A DNA stretch of 64,000 nt from Hygrophila difformis (Eukaryota; Streptophyta; Magnoliopsida; Lamiales; Acanthaceae): contig JAOANR010000003.1 of the NCBI GenBank assembly GCA_030278955.1, positions 58,521,628-58,585,627 on the forward strand, given 5' to 3'. Every line of letters starts with the position of its first letter. The stretch's first letter is position 1. Shown here piece after piece: positions 23,075-34,458 of this stretch. Made by a program: the position numbers and the translations under genes. The notes under the pieces were generated by a model that saw nothing but the letters and a program-made list of their open reading frames with translations, was not told the origin of the DNA and ran no database searches.

Positions 23075-24535
23075 TCAGTCATCTTCATGAGAAGAGTCAT
23101 CAGAAGGGAAGTTGGCCTGACGTTCTTCAAAGGAATTAGGCAACAAGTGAATGATCCTTTGATTCTGCCGTTTAAAGTCAATGGCCCCATGACTCCACTC
23201 AGTCAATTTCTCATTCTGAGCAATGAGAAGAGAACGAATCTGTTGCACAAAGGCTTGTCCAGTCAGCGGTGGTCCTGCTTTGAAGTCATTGTGAAAGTCA
23301 CGAATGGTAGTCGCAGGAGTGTGGCTCTTGGTTTTCACCAGTTCCTCAGGAGCAGCCTTAATACCATGTGAGCTCAGGAAAAGTGTAATCAAAGATGGAT
23401 ATGGCAACAGTGCCTTATCATCAATGTTTCCTTGAGCATAGGTCACCATCCTTTTCAAGACGACAAAGCCATAGTTCATTAGTTCAAGATATTTATCAAT
23501 GCAGAAAATAAGTTTACCCATATGTGCACTGATTTGAGAAGCATTGGAAGTAGGCAGTATGTTAGCGGCACACAGGCGGAACAAGCAGTGATACTTAAGA
23601 GTCAGGTCAGATGAGCTCAGTTTGTTGCGACCAAAGGCAGTACTCTTTTGGTTTGAAATAGCATAAGCAACTTCAGAAACACGATCAGGCATGTAGTCAA
23701 TAGGATCACCAAGAGTGTCGTTGGCAGGAAGCTGTAACATCCCAACAATAGAAGCAGACGTCAGATCAAGGAAGCGACCACGAATATAGATCTTACCAAA
23801 CCATGAAGAGTCAGAATCAAGGATTTCGGGCTGAAGGTTTGCATAAAATTCTCTCACAAGAGTGGGAGAATAGAACTTCAGTTTTGTAGCCCAGTGGAGC
23901 AAGTGATGACGCTCCAAGTACTTTGTAAACCCAATCTCCTTGTAAATGGCATGGTCGAAAACCTCCTCTGGAATAAAGTCTCGATTGACCAGATTTTTCC
24001 TCGCAAATGTCTTCATCTCCTTGGTGAAATAGGTGTCGCTGTAGGCATCCTTAGCTTTCAGTTTCGGCACGCCTTCCTTTCTCTGTCGTTTGCGAGATGT
24101 TTCGCCAACGGACGGCTTCCTTTTCTTAGACACACTGGAAACAGGAGACTTGCCTTTCCTGGCTGAACGTGTTCTGCGAATAGGAGGAGTTTGTTGAGCC
24201 TCGTCAGCAGTTTTCTCCGAGTCATCATCATCGCCAGCAGCATTATCCACAGGGATGTCACGCCTAAAATCATCATCATCGTCGCCAAAAGGATCCATGG
24301 GGAAAGTCTCTTTTACAGTAGATGGAAGAGCTGGAATGGGCGGCGGAGGAAGCTCCGGTGGAAGTTCAGACGAAATAGGATTGGTTTCAACTACATTCTC
24401 AGTTTGAATAGGAACTATAGCAGTTTGAGGGTCAAACGACTGTTCTCCCATATCAACAGAGGGATTTTCAGTAACAAGGGAAGGGTTTGGATTCACTTCA
24501 ACGTTGGGCGGAGTAGAGGAAGGTGAGAGAGCCAT
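23075..24535 (-). CDS. Third ORF after pol (plant transposon protein / envelope-like position), 486 aa
   Basis: An intact 486-codon ORF lies between RNase H and the 3' LTR. The first 130 residues are Pro-, Glu- and Asp-rich. Next comes a basic stretch with nuclear-localisation character (KRKPSVGETSRKRQRK). A globular region from about residue 160 to 440 resembles the 'putative plant transposon protein' domain found in many plant retrotransposon and transposon ORFs (SWFGKIYIRGRFLDLT, LKYHCLFRLCAANILP). It occupies the place of the envelope-like gene of Sireviruses, but I see no signal peptide or membrane segment, so an envelope role is not supported. The function is unknown. It is better preserved than pol in the same element. 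Confidence 0.75.
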   Translation of the reverse strand: MALSPSSTPPNVEVNPNPSLVTENPSVDMGEQSFDPQTAIVPIQTENVVETNPISSELPPELPPPPIPALPSTVKETFPMDPFGDDDDDFRRDIPVDNAAGDDDDSEKTADEAQQTPPIRRTRSARKGKSPVSSVSKKRKPSVGETSRKRQRKEGVPKLKAKDAYSDTYFTKEMKTFARKNLVNRDFIPEEVFDHAIYKEIGFTKYLERHHLLHWATKLKFYSPTLVREFYANLQPEILDSDSSWFGKIYIRGRFLDLTSASIVGMLQLPANDTLGDPIDYMPDRVSEVAYAISNQKSTAFGRNKLSSSDLTLKYHCLFRLCAANILPTSNASQISAHMGKLIFCIDKYLELMNYGFVVLKRMVTYAQGNIDDKALLPYPSLITLFLSSHGIKAAPEELVKTKSHTPATTIRDFHNDFKAGPPLTGQAFVQQIRSLLIAQNEKLTEWSHGAIDFKRQNQRIIHLLPNSFEERQANFPSDDSSHEDD

Positions 24536-24841
24536 ACTGAAATGATTAGAGAGAAAATGTTAACAGGGTGAAGAATGAATCAAAAACAGTAGCTCAAACC
24601 CTTATTTAACAATGGTTGCAGGAAGACGAAGAGGCGTCTGTTGGAGGCTGTGCGACGTGATGGTACGCAGTCTGAAGCGTAATCATGGCACGTCACAGAC
24701 GTCGATTCGAATCAGGGGAATGAATCTTTATCCAAACGTTTTTTGAGGCAAACTGTGAAATGGGCTTAAAACAAAAATGAACAAACAGGTTAACAGCATC
24801 GGCCCAATACAAAACATAATTTAAGAATCAAAATTTCAGTT

Positions 24842-27800
24842 TTAGGAGGAATGACACAGGCCCAAAATTGACCTGAGTTTATCAAACCTTTCACCATCAA
24901 GTGCCTTTGTTAAGATGTCTGCCCGCTGTTCCAACGTCCCAATATGTTGTATATCACATATACTTTCTTCAACTAAATCCCTTATAAAATGATATCTGAT
25001 GTCTATATACTTGCTTCTGCTGTGCAAAACTGGATTCTTTGAAATATTTATAGCACTGGTGTTATCACAGAGAACTACAAATCTTTCTTGTGTAATACCA
25101 TAATCTGCTAGCATTTGCTTCATCCACATGAGTTGAGAACAACAACATGTTGCTGCTATATACTCAGCTTCAGCAGTAGAGAGAGCTACAATGTTCTGTT
25201 TCCTGGAATACCAGCAAACCAGATTGTTTCCCAAATAAAAGCACCCTCCTGTGGTTGATCTTCTATCATCGCAACAACCTGCCCAGTCTGAGTCTGTGTA
25301 GCCAATAAGCTCAAGAGATGATCTCTTTGAGTACCAAATACCAAGACCAACTGTCCCTTTAACATATCGCATGATCCTTTTAGCAGCCTTGAGATGAGAT
25401 TCTTTAGGTTGAGCCTGAAACCGAGCACATACACCTGTACTAAAAGATATATCAGGTCTTGTGGCAGTTATTTTCCATCTAGGTAGTCTTCTTTATCTAA
25501 AACCGTAGAAAGTTTTGCTTGTTGTCCTTGAGGTGTACGAGCAACCTTGCTATTTTCCATAGGTAGTCTATAATGTTGCTTGTACTTCTATAATGTTGCT
25601 ATTTTCCATAGGTAGTATATAATGTTGCTTGAGGTGTACGAGCAACCTTGAGATGAAAGTTTTGCTTGTTGTCCTTGAGGTGTACGAGCAACCTTGCTAT
25701 TTTCCATCTTGAATTTTTTCAACATGTTCATTGCATACTTTTCCTGTGAAAGAAAAATTCCATCCTTTGTTTGCTTGATCTGAAGACCTAAGAAGTAATG
25801 AAGTTCCCCGAGCATGCTCATTTCAAATTCTGATTTCATAGCTTCTACAAATTCTTTTCTGAGCTGATCTGAAGTAGAACCAAAAATTATGTCATCGACA
25901 TAAACTTGTGCTACCATAAAATCATTGTTGGTATGTTTCACGAACAACGTCTTGTCAGCATTTCCTCTTTTATATCCACTGTTGACAAGAAATTGTGACA
26001 ACCTCTCATACCAGGCTTGAGGAGCTTGCTTTAGTCCATATAGAGCTCCCTTAACTCTGTAAACATAGTCTGGATGAATATGATCTTCGAAACCATGAGG
26101 CTGAGCTACATAAATCTCTTCCTTTATTCGACCATTTAAAAAGGCAGTCTTTATATCCATTTGGTACAGCTTGAAGTTCAAACAACATGCAATAGAAAGT
26201 AGTATTCGGACAGCTTCCATTCTAGCTACAGGAGCAAAGGTTTCTCCATAGTCTAAACCTTCAATCTGAGTATATCCTTGTGCTACTAATCTTGCTTTAT
26301 TCCTTACCACATTTCCTTGTTCATCAGTTTTGTTCCTGTACACCCATTTTGTTCCTATGACATTTATGTTGTTTGGAGGTGGCACAAGCTCCCAAACACC
26401 ATTTCTCTCAAACTGAAGAAGCTCATCTTGCATTGCAGCGATCCAATATTCATCTTTTAATGCTTCGGCTACATTCTTAGGTTCCATCTTGGAAATAAAG
26501 CAATTTAGACCAGCCAAATGTCTAAAATCAATCTTTTTGTTCCTGGTTTGCCTGGGGGCATCAATATCTCCAATAATATCAGTGTCAGAGTGATGCTTTA
26601 ACGTCCTGGATCCTTTCTTCTTACCAATATCAGAATTGTTGTCTTGCTGCTGTTCAGCATCCTCAGCAACAATTTCTTCAGATTCTGTAAGAATTTCATC
26701 TTGTGTGTTCTGGAGCTGATGAATCCTATTCAGCAGGTCTAGAAACTGATCTGGGAATGATAGGTAGCTCATCATCTTCATTCAAAACTCTTCTGTCTCC
26801 AGAATCATCAAAAAGTATATTCGTAGATTCTATGACCTTCCTACTCTCTGTCAAGTAAACTCTATAAGCTCTAGAATTGTTAGAGTATCCTAAAAACAGT
26901 CCCTTTTCAGATCTGGCATCAAATTTCTTGATTTGCTCTCTATCCCTGTAAACATGGCAAGAACAACCAAATGTATGGAAATATTTGACAGTGGGAAGTT
27001 TGTTATACCAGATTTGATATGGAGTGTAGTTGGTTTGAGGTCGCAACAGCACTCGATTTACTACATGACAAGCAGTGTTCACAGCTTCTGCCCAGAAAGA
27101 CTTTGATAGTGTACTATCATGCAGCATTGATCTGGCTAATTCTTGTAAAGTCCTGTTCTTCCTTTCAGCCACTCCATTTTGTTGGGGTGTTTTAGGGGCT
27201 GAAAATTCTTGTGCAATACCATGAGCTTTACAAAAATCAGCAAAAGACTGGTTTTCAAACTCCCTCCCATGATCTGTCCTGATCCTTTTGATTTTAGATT
27301 GTTTCTGATTCATAAGCTTCAGACTTGTAGATTCGAAGTGTTCAAATGCTTCGTCCTTTGACCTGAGAAAACATACCCAGGTAAATCTAGAAAAATCATC
27401 AACAATTACTAAAATATACCTTTTACCATTGAGACTCTCAACTTCTGTTGGTCCCATCAAGTCCATGTGAAGAAGTTCTAAGCAGCTTTCAGTGTTGATT
27501 CCTTCAACCTTTTTGTGTTGAGATTTAGTCTGCTTCCCTTTTGAACAACCTTCACAGGTAAGGTTGGTAACATTCAGAAGTTTTGGCAATCCACGAACAG
27601 CACCTGAGATACTCAATTTGTATAATGTTTGGTAGTTCACGTGAGCCATCCTCTTATGCCAAAGTGTAGTGAGATCCTGTTTGGTAACAAGAGCTTTGTC
27701 TGAATCTTCCTTTAATATGTAACAGTTATTTTTGGACCTCTTTCCAATTAGAAAGCACTCTTGATCCCTGAGAACTTGGCAAGAACGTTTGTCAAACTGG

Positions 27801-28903
27801 ATTAAGAAATCATCATCACAAAGTTGACTAATAGAAATTAAGTTTGTTGTCAAGCCATCTACAAAATATATTCTAGAGAGATTAGAAAGTGCTCCCTGTT
27901 TAGAAGTACCAAAACCTGTTATTCTGCTTTTAGCTCCATTTCCAAAAACAACCTCACCACAGTCTTGTTGAACATAGTTGTCAAGAAAGCTCTTGGTTCC
28001 TGTCATATGTCTAGAGCATCCAGAGTCAAAGTACCACTGGGTGTCTCTAAGCTGTTCCTGTAAAGATAAAACAACAAGTGCAACTGATGGATTTTTAAAA
28101 TGCTTAGGAACCCATGCCTTACGTATTTGTATTTTCTCGCGTAGTTCTACGGTTGGCCAGACAACAGGTCGTCCATTTATAAGATCTCGAATGATTCTCA
28201 GGCAAGTGTCTGCTTGATGTCCTGGCAAACCACAGTAAATACAATCTCTGGAATCTTGAGGATCAAGGTTGACTTGAAATGGTACTCCACTTTGATTAGC
28301 AGCTTTGCTAGTTTCTGGACCAAGATATCCTCCACTAACAAACTTCCGAGAGTTTGGCTTGTATCTGTTCTGCTTGCCTTTTCTCTTATAACCTATACCA
28401 GTAAAATCACCAGGTCTTTTACAGTTAGATAAAACAGAATCAAGCTTACCTTTACCTTTTACCATGTTCTCAAGACCATTATTCTTGCATTTTAGTTCTT
28501 CAAAATCTGACTGTAATAGCCGATTTTCTTCAGAGAGTTTGGAAATTTTGTTTTCTAGTTCAACAATGTGATCCTTTAACTGCTTTGAATCCTTAAGAGC
28601 TTTGAATTTCTCCAATTCCTCTTTATCAAAAGCTATTCCCAGCTCTGCTACTTGCTTTAGTAATTTCTTATTTTCGCTCACAGCAGCATCATATTCTTCC
28701 TTTAGCTCATCGTATGCATCAGCCAGCTTGGTATAGATGTTTTTTATATCACCTGTATCAATAGAGTCATCTTCATCAGTAGAATAATCTATTGAACTTA
28801 CATTACCTTTAGAGGGACTGCTGTCACGAATCATAAAGGCTACAACATCCTCTGAATCACTTTGTTGTTCTTCTGTAATTTTCAACATCAGATTCTCCGT
28901 CAC
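24842..28903 (-). pseudogene. Copia pol (protease, integrase, RT, RNase H), broken
   Basis: 28903-26726 encodes a coiled coil, a CCHC knuckle (CIYCGLPGHQADTC), aspartic protease (WYFDSGCSRHMTG), then integrase with its HHCC zinc region and DDE core (HMDLMGPTEVES, IRTDHGREF, TPQQNGVAERKNRT). A frame change near 26726-26781 leads to reverse transcriptase ([32 protein letters not shown]) down to 25588. About 25490-25710 is scrambled by short duplications, and the usual IGSLLYL segment is missing. RNase H resumes in another frame from about 25460 to 24842 (YTDSDWAGC, ALSTAEAEYIA, CDNTSAI, RSKYIDIRYHF). All catalytic motifs survive, but the reading frame is lost at least twice, so this copy cannot make a full polyprotein. 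Confidence 0.9.
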
Positions 28904-29939
28904 TCAGTGTGGCTTGAAGGGCTTTCCTTTCTCTCCTTTTAGCAGTAGGACATTCAAATTGAATATGTCCTTTTCCATCACATTCATAGCAGATAATAGA
29001 AGAAAATTTATCTATCTTCTCGGGTTCTTTCGCTTTCCTGAATCTGTTACTCTTACCATCTTGTCTCCTTGGACCTTTGGACTGGCGCTTATCAGTTGTT
29101 GGAACATTACTCGAATTACCCTTTTGAACCTTTCCTTTCTGAAATTGTCTGGTTCTCTTTTCTTGAAGCATTCTAGCTATCCTTTTTGTAATCAGAGACA
29201 TTTCCTCTTCCAGATCATCATCGCACTCCTCAACCATCTCACTTCTCAGTGCAATATTCTTTGATTTGCTCTTGCTTCTTGAATCAAGATGATTCATCTC
29301 ATAATTCTGTAGATTTCCAACAAGCTCTTCCAAGGTCATTGTGTTGATCTTTGCACTTTCCTCTAGAATAGAAATCTTTCCAGAATACTTGTGAGAAACA
29401 GTTCTCAGCATTTTCCTGACTAGTTTTTGCTCATCAAAATTCATACCAAGTTCAAGACATTGATTAACAACATCTTGAAATCTTTCAAAATATTGTGAGA
29501 TGTTTTCGTCATCAGTCATCTCCAATCTGTCATAAAGAGATTCTACTCTGTGTAGACGAGTCATTTTGACATCTTCAGATCCTTCAAAACGAACTTCAAG
29601 AAATCTCCACATAGCATGAGCCGATTTACAATTCTTGATCATACGATGCTGTGCTTCTTCTACAGCGCCACTGATAGCATTCATAGCAGTAAAATTCCCT
29701 TGCTTAGCCGTTCGTTCATTTGCAGTTAATTCCTCTCTTCTTGCGAGTCGAGGCGGGGGCTGTTCTGCACCTTCTGTAGCAGGTTTGTCTGTTCTCATGG
29801 GTGGTTCCCATGCTGTTTCAACAGCATCCCAGACTTCATCTCCCAGAGCCATCAGGTAGAATTGCATTCTGCATTTCCAGTAACTGTAGTTTGTTCCGTC
29901 AAAGATCGGAGGACGCAAATGTGAAATCTCTCTGCTCAT
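28857..29939 (-). CDS. Copia gag, 360 aa
   Basis: It starts 42 bp downstream of the primer site. The N-terminal half is the UBN2/gag-polypeptide domain of Copia elements (PPIFDGTNYSYWKCRM, MWRFLEVRFEG, SQYFERFQDVVNQC). The basic C-terminal part carries a zinc knuckle CYECDGKGHIQFEC (about residues 318-331). It stops at 28857 and overlaps the pol frame by 47 bp, with pol one base later. The pol frame opens with the rest of what is normally the same Sirevirus gag (coiled coil and second knuckle), so the break is probably an indel or a programmed shift; I cannot tell which. The protein forms the particle that packages element RNA. Confidence 0.88.
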   Translation of the reverse strand: MSREISHLRPPIFDGTNYSYWKCRMQFYLMALGDEVWDAVETAWEPPMRTDKPATEGAEQPPPRLARREELTANERTAKQGNFTAMNAISGAVEEAQHRMIKNCKSAHAMWRFLEVRFEGSEDVKMTRLHRVESLYDRLEMTDDENISQYFERFQDVVNQCLELGMNFDEQKLVRKMLRTVSHKYSGKISILEESAKINTMTLEELVGNLQNYEMNHLDSRSKSKSKNIALRSEMVEECDDDLEEEMSLITKRIARMLQEKRTRQFQKGKVQKGNSSNVPTTDKRQSKGPRRQDGKSNRFRKAKEPEKIDKFSSIICYECDGKGHIQFECPTAKRRERKALQATLSDGESDVENYRRTTK

Positions 29940-29980
29940 TGTGAATCTTTTTTCTTCAACTGATCTTCTTTAGAAGAACC

Positions 29981-29992
29981 GCTCTGATACCA
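29981..29992 (-). promoter_or_regulatory. Primer binding site, initiator tRNA-Met
   Basis: On the - strand the sequence reads TGGTATCAGAGC four bases after the 5' LTR. It is complementary to the 3' end of plant initiator Met-tRNA, the usual Copia primer. Confidence 0.88.
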
Positions 29993-29995
29993 ATT

Positions 29996-30659
29996 TGAAG
30001 GTCCCTAATAGCCTGTTGTCAGAGAGAAATACAAACAACCAAAAATAAAGTGCGTAAAGTAAAGAACACAGTGGTTGTTGACCCGGTTCGGACCTCCTGT
30101 CCTACATCCGGGGGATTCCAATCCAGGCTTAGACTCCACTAAATCAAGACTCAAGAACCTTACAAACTATTCTAGCAATCTCTGTACCTAGCTCGGTCTA
30201 GTAGTTAGAGCTCCCCCTCAACTACAGATCTCCCTCAGAATACAAATATTCAAGAACAGTCTAAGAACTTGAATCTACGTCTAACCTGTAATCTGAAATC
30301 CTATCTATCTTTCACTCATTCAAGATACTATCTTGAATTTACAAAATCCTCTCAATCAATCTCTCAAGATAAAATCTATCTAATCAATTCCAACTAATTG
30401 AGATAAGAACAGAATGATCACACAAAGATTCTCTCCAAGAACTCCTTGATCAATCTAAGTAATGAATATCAAAAGTGTGTGTAAATGTAAAAGTTGCAGA
30501 GCGTATATTCTGTGTAGATCATCATTCTGCCGGGCGAGCTGCAGGTATATATATAAAGCGTCGCAAGACAGTTGCAGCAGCAATGGCAGTTAAACTCCGC
30601 AGTCAGTAATTTCTTGTTGTTAGCAGGTAGTGCAAACATCAAACCTGCATATGCCAACA
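29996..30659 (-). repeat. Sirevirus 5' LTR, 664 bp
   Basis: Partner of 22068-22746. It lacks 15 bp near its outer end. It presumably contains the element promoter. Confidence 0.92.
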
Positions 30660-30664
30660 GAGTG

Positions 30665-31096
30665 CATCTAGCTTTCTGATTTGGGGCCTGTGGGGACGAG
30701 ACAAATGGGGTTTTACTTTGGAGGACTAATTTAGATTGATCCGTTTTCTTGTTTTTTTTTTTTTTTTGGACATGTTTTCTTCCTTTAATTAATTTGAGAA
30801 GTTTGAAAATTTTAATTAACCTGGTTAATTGACCTTTTGCGTCCCTCGTGTTTGAACAATAATTATGTTACGTTAAAATACTATATTGCATGTATAGTAG
30901 CAATACTAACACGTTGTGTTTACCTTTAGGTGTACTGTAAATTCATTGTAATTTAATCAACATCTTGGAAATGAATTTTTAGACCCTTCCTACCACTGCA
31001 TGCGTTGTGGTGATGGCTAACAGTCATTTTTAGTCCAATTCATGTTTTGTAGTACACACCCTTTACCAACAACAATCACAAAAATGATTTGAAAGG
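30665..31096. other. Intergenic, nothing recognised
   Basis: AT-rich, with a T-run at about 30752-30768. No gene. Confidence 0.4.
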
Positions 31097-31099
31097 ATT

Positions 31100-31289
31100 C
31101 ACTACAAGAATTTTCTGTTTTAGCGACCGAAATAATTTGGTAAAATTCGGTAGCTAAAGGGGTTAGTTAGCGACCGAATTTGCGACCGAAATTTGTTAGC
31201 GACCATAATTTTAGCAGCCAAAACTTGTTACTACCATAATTTTAGCAACCATAATTTTAGTGACCGAATCCGGATTTTTTCTAGTAATG
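31100..31289. mobile_element. CACTA-type miniature element, 190 bp
   Basis: The left end CACTACAAGAATTTTCTG and right end, read inverted, CATTACTAGAAAAAATCC are CACTA/EnSpm-like termini. ATT flanks both sides (31097-31099 and 31290-31292), the 3-bp duplication of this superfamily. The interior repeats the words GCGACCGAA and CATAATTTTAG. It is non-coding. Confidence 0.78.
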
Positions 31290-31372
31290 ATTGATACATC
31301 ACACAATATGGGACATCACAAAAAAAAAGGTCTACTCACACGCCTGCAGGTGCATGCAACTACACAATAATA

Positions 31373-31628
31373 CTTCCTCCGTCTCGTTTTATATATTACG
31401 TTTGAGAATGTGGTACTATTCACACATAAACTTTCACTTAAAGTTTTATCATAGTTATACAAGTTAAAATATAGCCAAGTGAGATCTTATTAGATACGTC
31501 TCGTCTTGTAGTTTTTAAATATTAAACTTTTAGAATTTTTACTTGTACCGAACTTGAGTTATTAATACTTTAAAATATACATTGAACTGCGTAAAAAGTG
31601 GGTATGTAAAAAACATAACGAGATGGAG
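31373..31628. mobile_element. Stowaway-like MITE copy 4
   Basis: It starts CTTCCTCCGTCTCGTTTTAT after TA and ends CATAACGAGATGGAG before TA. It is 256 bp and in the same orientation as the copies at 20371 and 31755. Confidence 0.83.
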
Positions 31629-31754
31629 TAACTTTTAACTTTTATTACATGGATTAATAATAATTAGCTATGGATTTAGTTTGTAAGCTGAATCTGCTCA
31701 TGTTGAACTACTGAAGGAGTAAGTTGCATGCATGTACTGAATGACTATTTTGTA

Positions 31755-32020
31755 CTTCCTCCGTTTTTTTTTTTTTTTGTTAGCTACAGTTTGACAAATG
31801 CTACTGTTCACTTATATACTTTGACTTAAAGTTTTATCATGGTTATATAAGTTAAAATATAGCCAATTGAGATCTTGTTAGAATCTTCCCGTCTTGTAGT
31901 TTTTAAATATCGAACTTTTAGAATTTCTATTTGTACCGAATTTGAGTTATTAATGGTTTAAAATGTGTATTGGACTGCGTGCTGGTTGAATCCGTATCAT
32001 TCTTTAAAAAACAGAGGAAG
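31755..32020. mobile_element. Stowaway-like MITE copy 5
   Basis: It starts CTTCCTCCG followed by a T-run and ends ACAGAGGAAG before TA. It is 266 bp. Only 126 bp separate it from copy 4, so two relatives lie in tandem. Confidence 0.82.
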
Positions 32021-32554
32021 TATGTGTTAAGTATTTTTATACAACTCATACACCATTAAATACTCAGCATACACATTATCAGCTCTCAGCACGAAGTAGT
32101 GCGATCGGGTTAACATACCAGCGACTGCTAAAATTTTCCAATTCAATGTCGATCGCTATCATTTTCTCGACCAATATTATGGCCAAAACATGGGTCTAAA
32201 TCCCATTAGGCAAACGTGACCCTACGAGTGCCATTTTGCCAGACATTTTGCCCACATCTTGTCTAAGCTCAACTAGATGTTCCTGCATTAGATTTGTTAA
32301 GACATGAGGTTGTGTCTTCCCATCTTTGTTAGGTAGTCATTATCATAATTCATAACAACATACTATTTTGGCCAATAGTATAGGGAAGTTTCGGATTGCT
32401 TTTCTATATCTTATTCTAATTTATTGTTTCTTTATATCTATACTAGCTTGCAATGTACTAACATTTTCCTATCAAATAAAGAACTAGTTAATTTTAGACA
32501 AGTATGCTTATATATACATGAAAATGTACTTGAATAAATACTAGTAATTTTTTT

Positions 32555-32612
32555 CCCTTAGTGGTCAGGCACTTCAAACCTTTAAGTTGGGAGTTCGATT
32601 ACCCACCCGATC
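32555..32612 (+). repeat. tRNA-like SINE fragment
   Basis: TTAGTGGTCAGGC resembles a Pol III A box, and GGGAGTTCGATTACCC about 30 bp later resembles a B box. The fragment is cut at 32612 by the LTR element that follows. It is too short to define a family. Confidence 0.4.
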
Positions 32613-34434
32613 TGATGTAGTTATCCGGACTAACCCAAAAATTAATCCGGATCAAAATTCAAAATGGGCCCGGATTAATTAAATTGAGCAGACAGAGAAC
32701 TATTTCGAGTAATCCGGATCAAGATTCCAGTAGGCTCGGACTGATTAAAGCAAGGAGAAGAAGCCTTAGCCCAAAGGAATCAAAATCCCAACAAAGGAAA
32801 ATTGGAAGTGAGCTTGGCCCATCTCCACCCCACGCATGTCCATCCTGCGTGTAGCAATTGGAATCAGCATGGGTTAACGCAGGAGCATCTTGCGTTAACA
32901 TTCAAAGTTCAAGAAGAGGTCGTGCAAGGCCATCTTGCGTTAGGGGACTTTCTTCCCCAACGCACACGTCCCTTCCCCGTCAAACTTGCTCCACCTCCGG
33001 TGCCAACAGCTCCAGCGACGACCACCACCCTCACCGCCGGACATCCCTCCGTCGTCAGCTCCGCCGCTTTCCCACCCCGGCTACCAACATCCCTCCACCA
33101 ACAGCGGTTGCCGCCCCTCGGAGAAGCTGCCCCGGTGCTCGCCTACAACTCCGGCCACCGCCCGCACCGAGCTCCCGCACCACTCTCGAACCCGCCATCT
33201 ACCAGCACTTCATCCCCAACCTCAGGGTCCCTGGAAACTCTCCAATGAGCCCCTTTTGGCGGCGGACATCCATGGCCGTCTCCGGTCATCTTCATCAATG
33301 GAGGAAACCCTCCAATTATCCTTTCGAGCTCCGACACTGGCTGCTGCACTCCTCCTCGCCACCATCATCACCATGGCCTCTGACAGCGTCTCGCCAAAGC
33401 TCCGGCAGCCAATCCAATATTCCGGTGAACCCCCAAAAACCGAAGCCTTGCCGAAGAAGGAAACCCCGAATCTCCGCAGCAAGCTCGCCACCATCTCCGG
33501 CAGAGGTTTCCAACGCTACCTCCGTCCTTGCTTGTGGCCTCCGGAAGCTCCACCATCATCTCCAACCTTCCGATCATCATTCGCGAGCTCCGGCCACTCC
33601 CTCCACACTTTCTGGCGCCCTCGCTACCTCCTCCTGTTGCTCGGTCATCATTGGAGAAGAAAGGGTCATCCCGATGCGGTCTATTCCGCATTGCCCTTAA
33701 AAGATCGCATTGCCTTTGAATAAACCGCATCCCTTTTGAATGGCTAGACCGCATCCCACCTCCTTTGCCTCATCCTTCATTTTGCTTAACACCCCCTCAA
33801 CTTTATTGCTTAAACCGCATCCTCCCCTACTCTTTACCATCCAAACTGCATCAGCCCTTCCTTCTTAAGGGTGAGACCGCATCAGTCACCTTTTAAATCG
33901 CATTGCTCCATTTTGCCCATCTAGACCGCATGGGATCTCTAGACCGCATCTAATATTTCCCATTTCATAGGCTAAGTCTTTTTCCATTGTTTTAATAGCT
34001 TGTTTAATAATCATAGCTAGTTGTTTAATTTTCGTAAGTCTTGTTATTTCCTTTGTAATGGATGTTGGATTCGGGGGAGTTATATATATGACCTCCCCTC
34101 ATTTTGTAAGACACCTTTTGAATAAATGAATACCTTGCTTAATGCATGAACATTTTTCTTAAGGTCTCTATAGAGTTTTGAGGGAGACCGAAAATTCCTC
34201 ACCATTCAATCGTGTCTTGGCCTTGAGCTATTTCCACGATTCTTGGATCTTGAAGCAAATTCAAGGTTGGTCATCCATTTTTGAAGATTTGGAAGAGACA
34301 AGGTTGTTTTTAAACTTCATTGCTTCAATATCTCTTTAATTTTTGGAGCTTTCTTATCCCTTTATCCTTCATCCCATTTCTTGTTGTTTTTGCTTTGCTG
34401 TTGATTTCTTTGCTCTCGATCTTGGTCTACGGCA
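32613..34434 (+). repeat. Left LTR of the gag-protease element, 1822 bp
   Basis: It has a GC-rich first half (to about 33660) and then about ten degenerate ACCGCAT(C) words between 33673 and 33955. Several ORFs of 60-280 codons read through the GC-rich half in different frames and on both strands. Their Pro/Ser/Arg composition reflects base composition, and I do not treat them as genes. The LTR ends in TTGGTCTACGGCA. Confidence 0.85.
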
Positions 34435-34445
34435 TATATAGAATT

Positions 34446-34458
34446 TGGTATCAGAGCC
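34446..34458 (+). promoter_or_regulatory. Primer binding site, initiator tRNA-Met
   Basis: TGGTATCAGAGCC lies 11 bp after the left LTR and is complementary to the 3' end of initiator Met-tRNA. Confidence 0.85.

Larger units (their letters stand above)
22068..30659 (-). mobile_element. Copia LTR retrotransposon, Sirevirus-like, 8.6 kb
   Basis: Two LTRs (29996-30659 is the 5' LTR and 22068-22746 the 3' LTR on the - strand) begin TGTTGGCA and end CTTCA in element orientation. Flanks GACTG (22063-22067) and GAGTG (30660-30664) are a 5-bp target duplication with one change. Order: 5' LTR, primer site, gag, protease-integrase-RT-RNase H (the Copia order), a third ORF, polypurine tract, 3' LTR. The C-terminal coiled coil with a second CCHC knuckle and the extra ORF after pol are Sirevirus features. 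By eye the LTRs differ by five substitutions and a 15-bp indel, so the insertion is young. Pol is broken in several places. Confidence 0.93.

Noticed and set aside
23087..24526. + strand ORFs opposite the third Sirevirus ORF
   Set aside because: They are antisense to a 486-codon ORF that fits the element's layout and a known domain.
32802..33754. Several ORFs of 60-280 codons on both strands
   Set aside because: They lie in the GC-rich half of an LTR, are mutually overlapping and Pro/Ser/Arg-rich, and are disrupted by deletion in the partner LTR.
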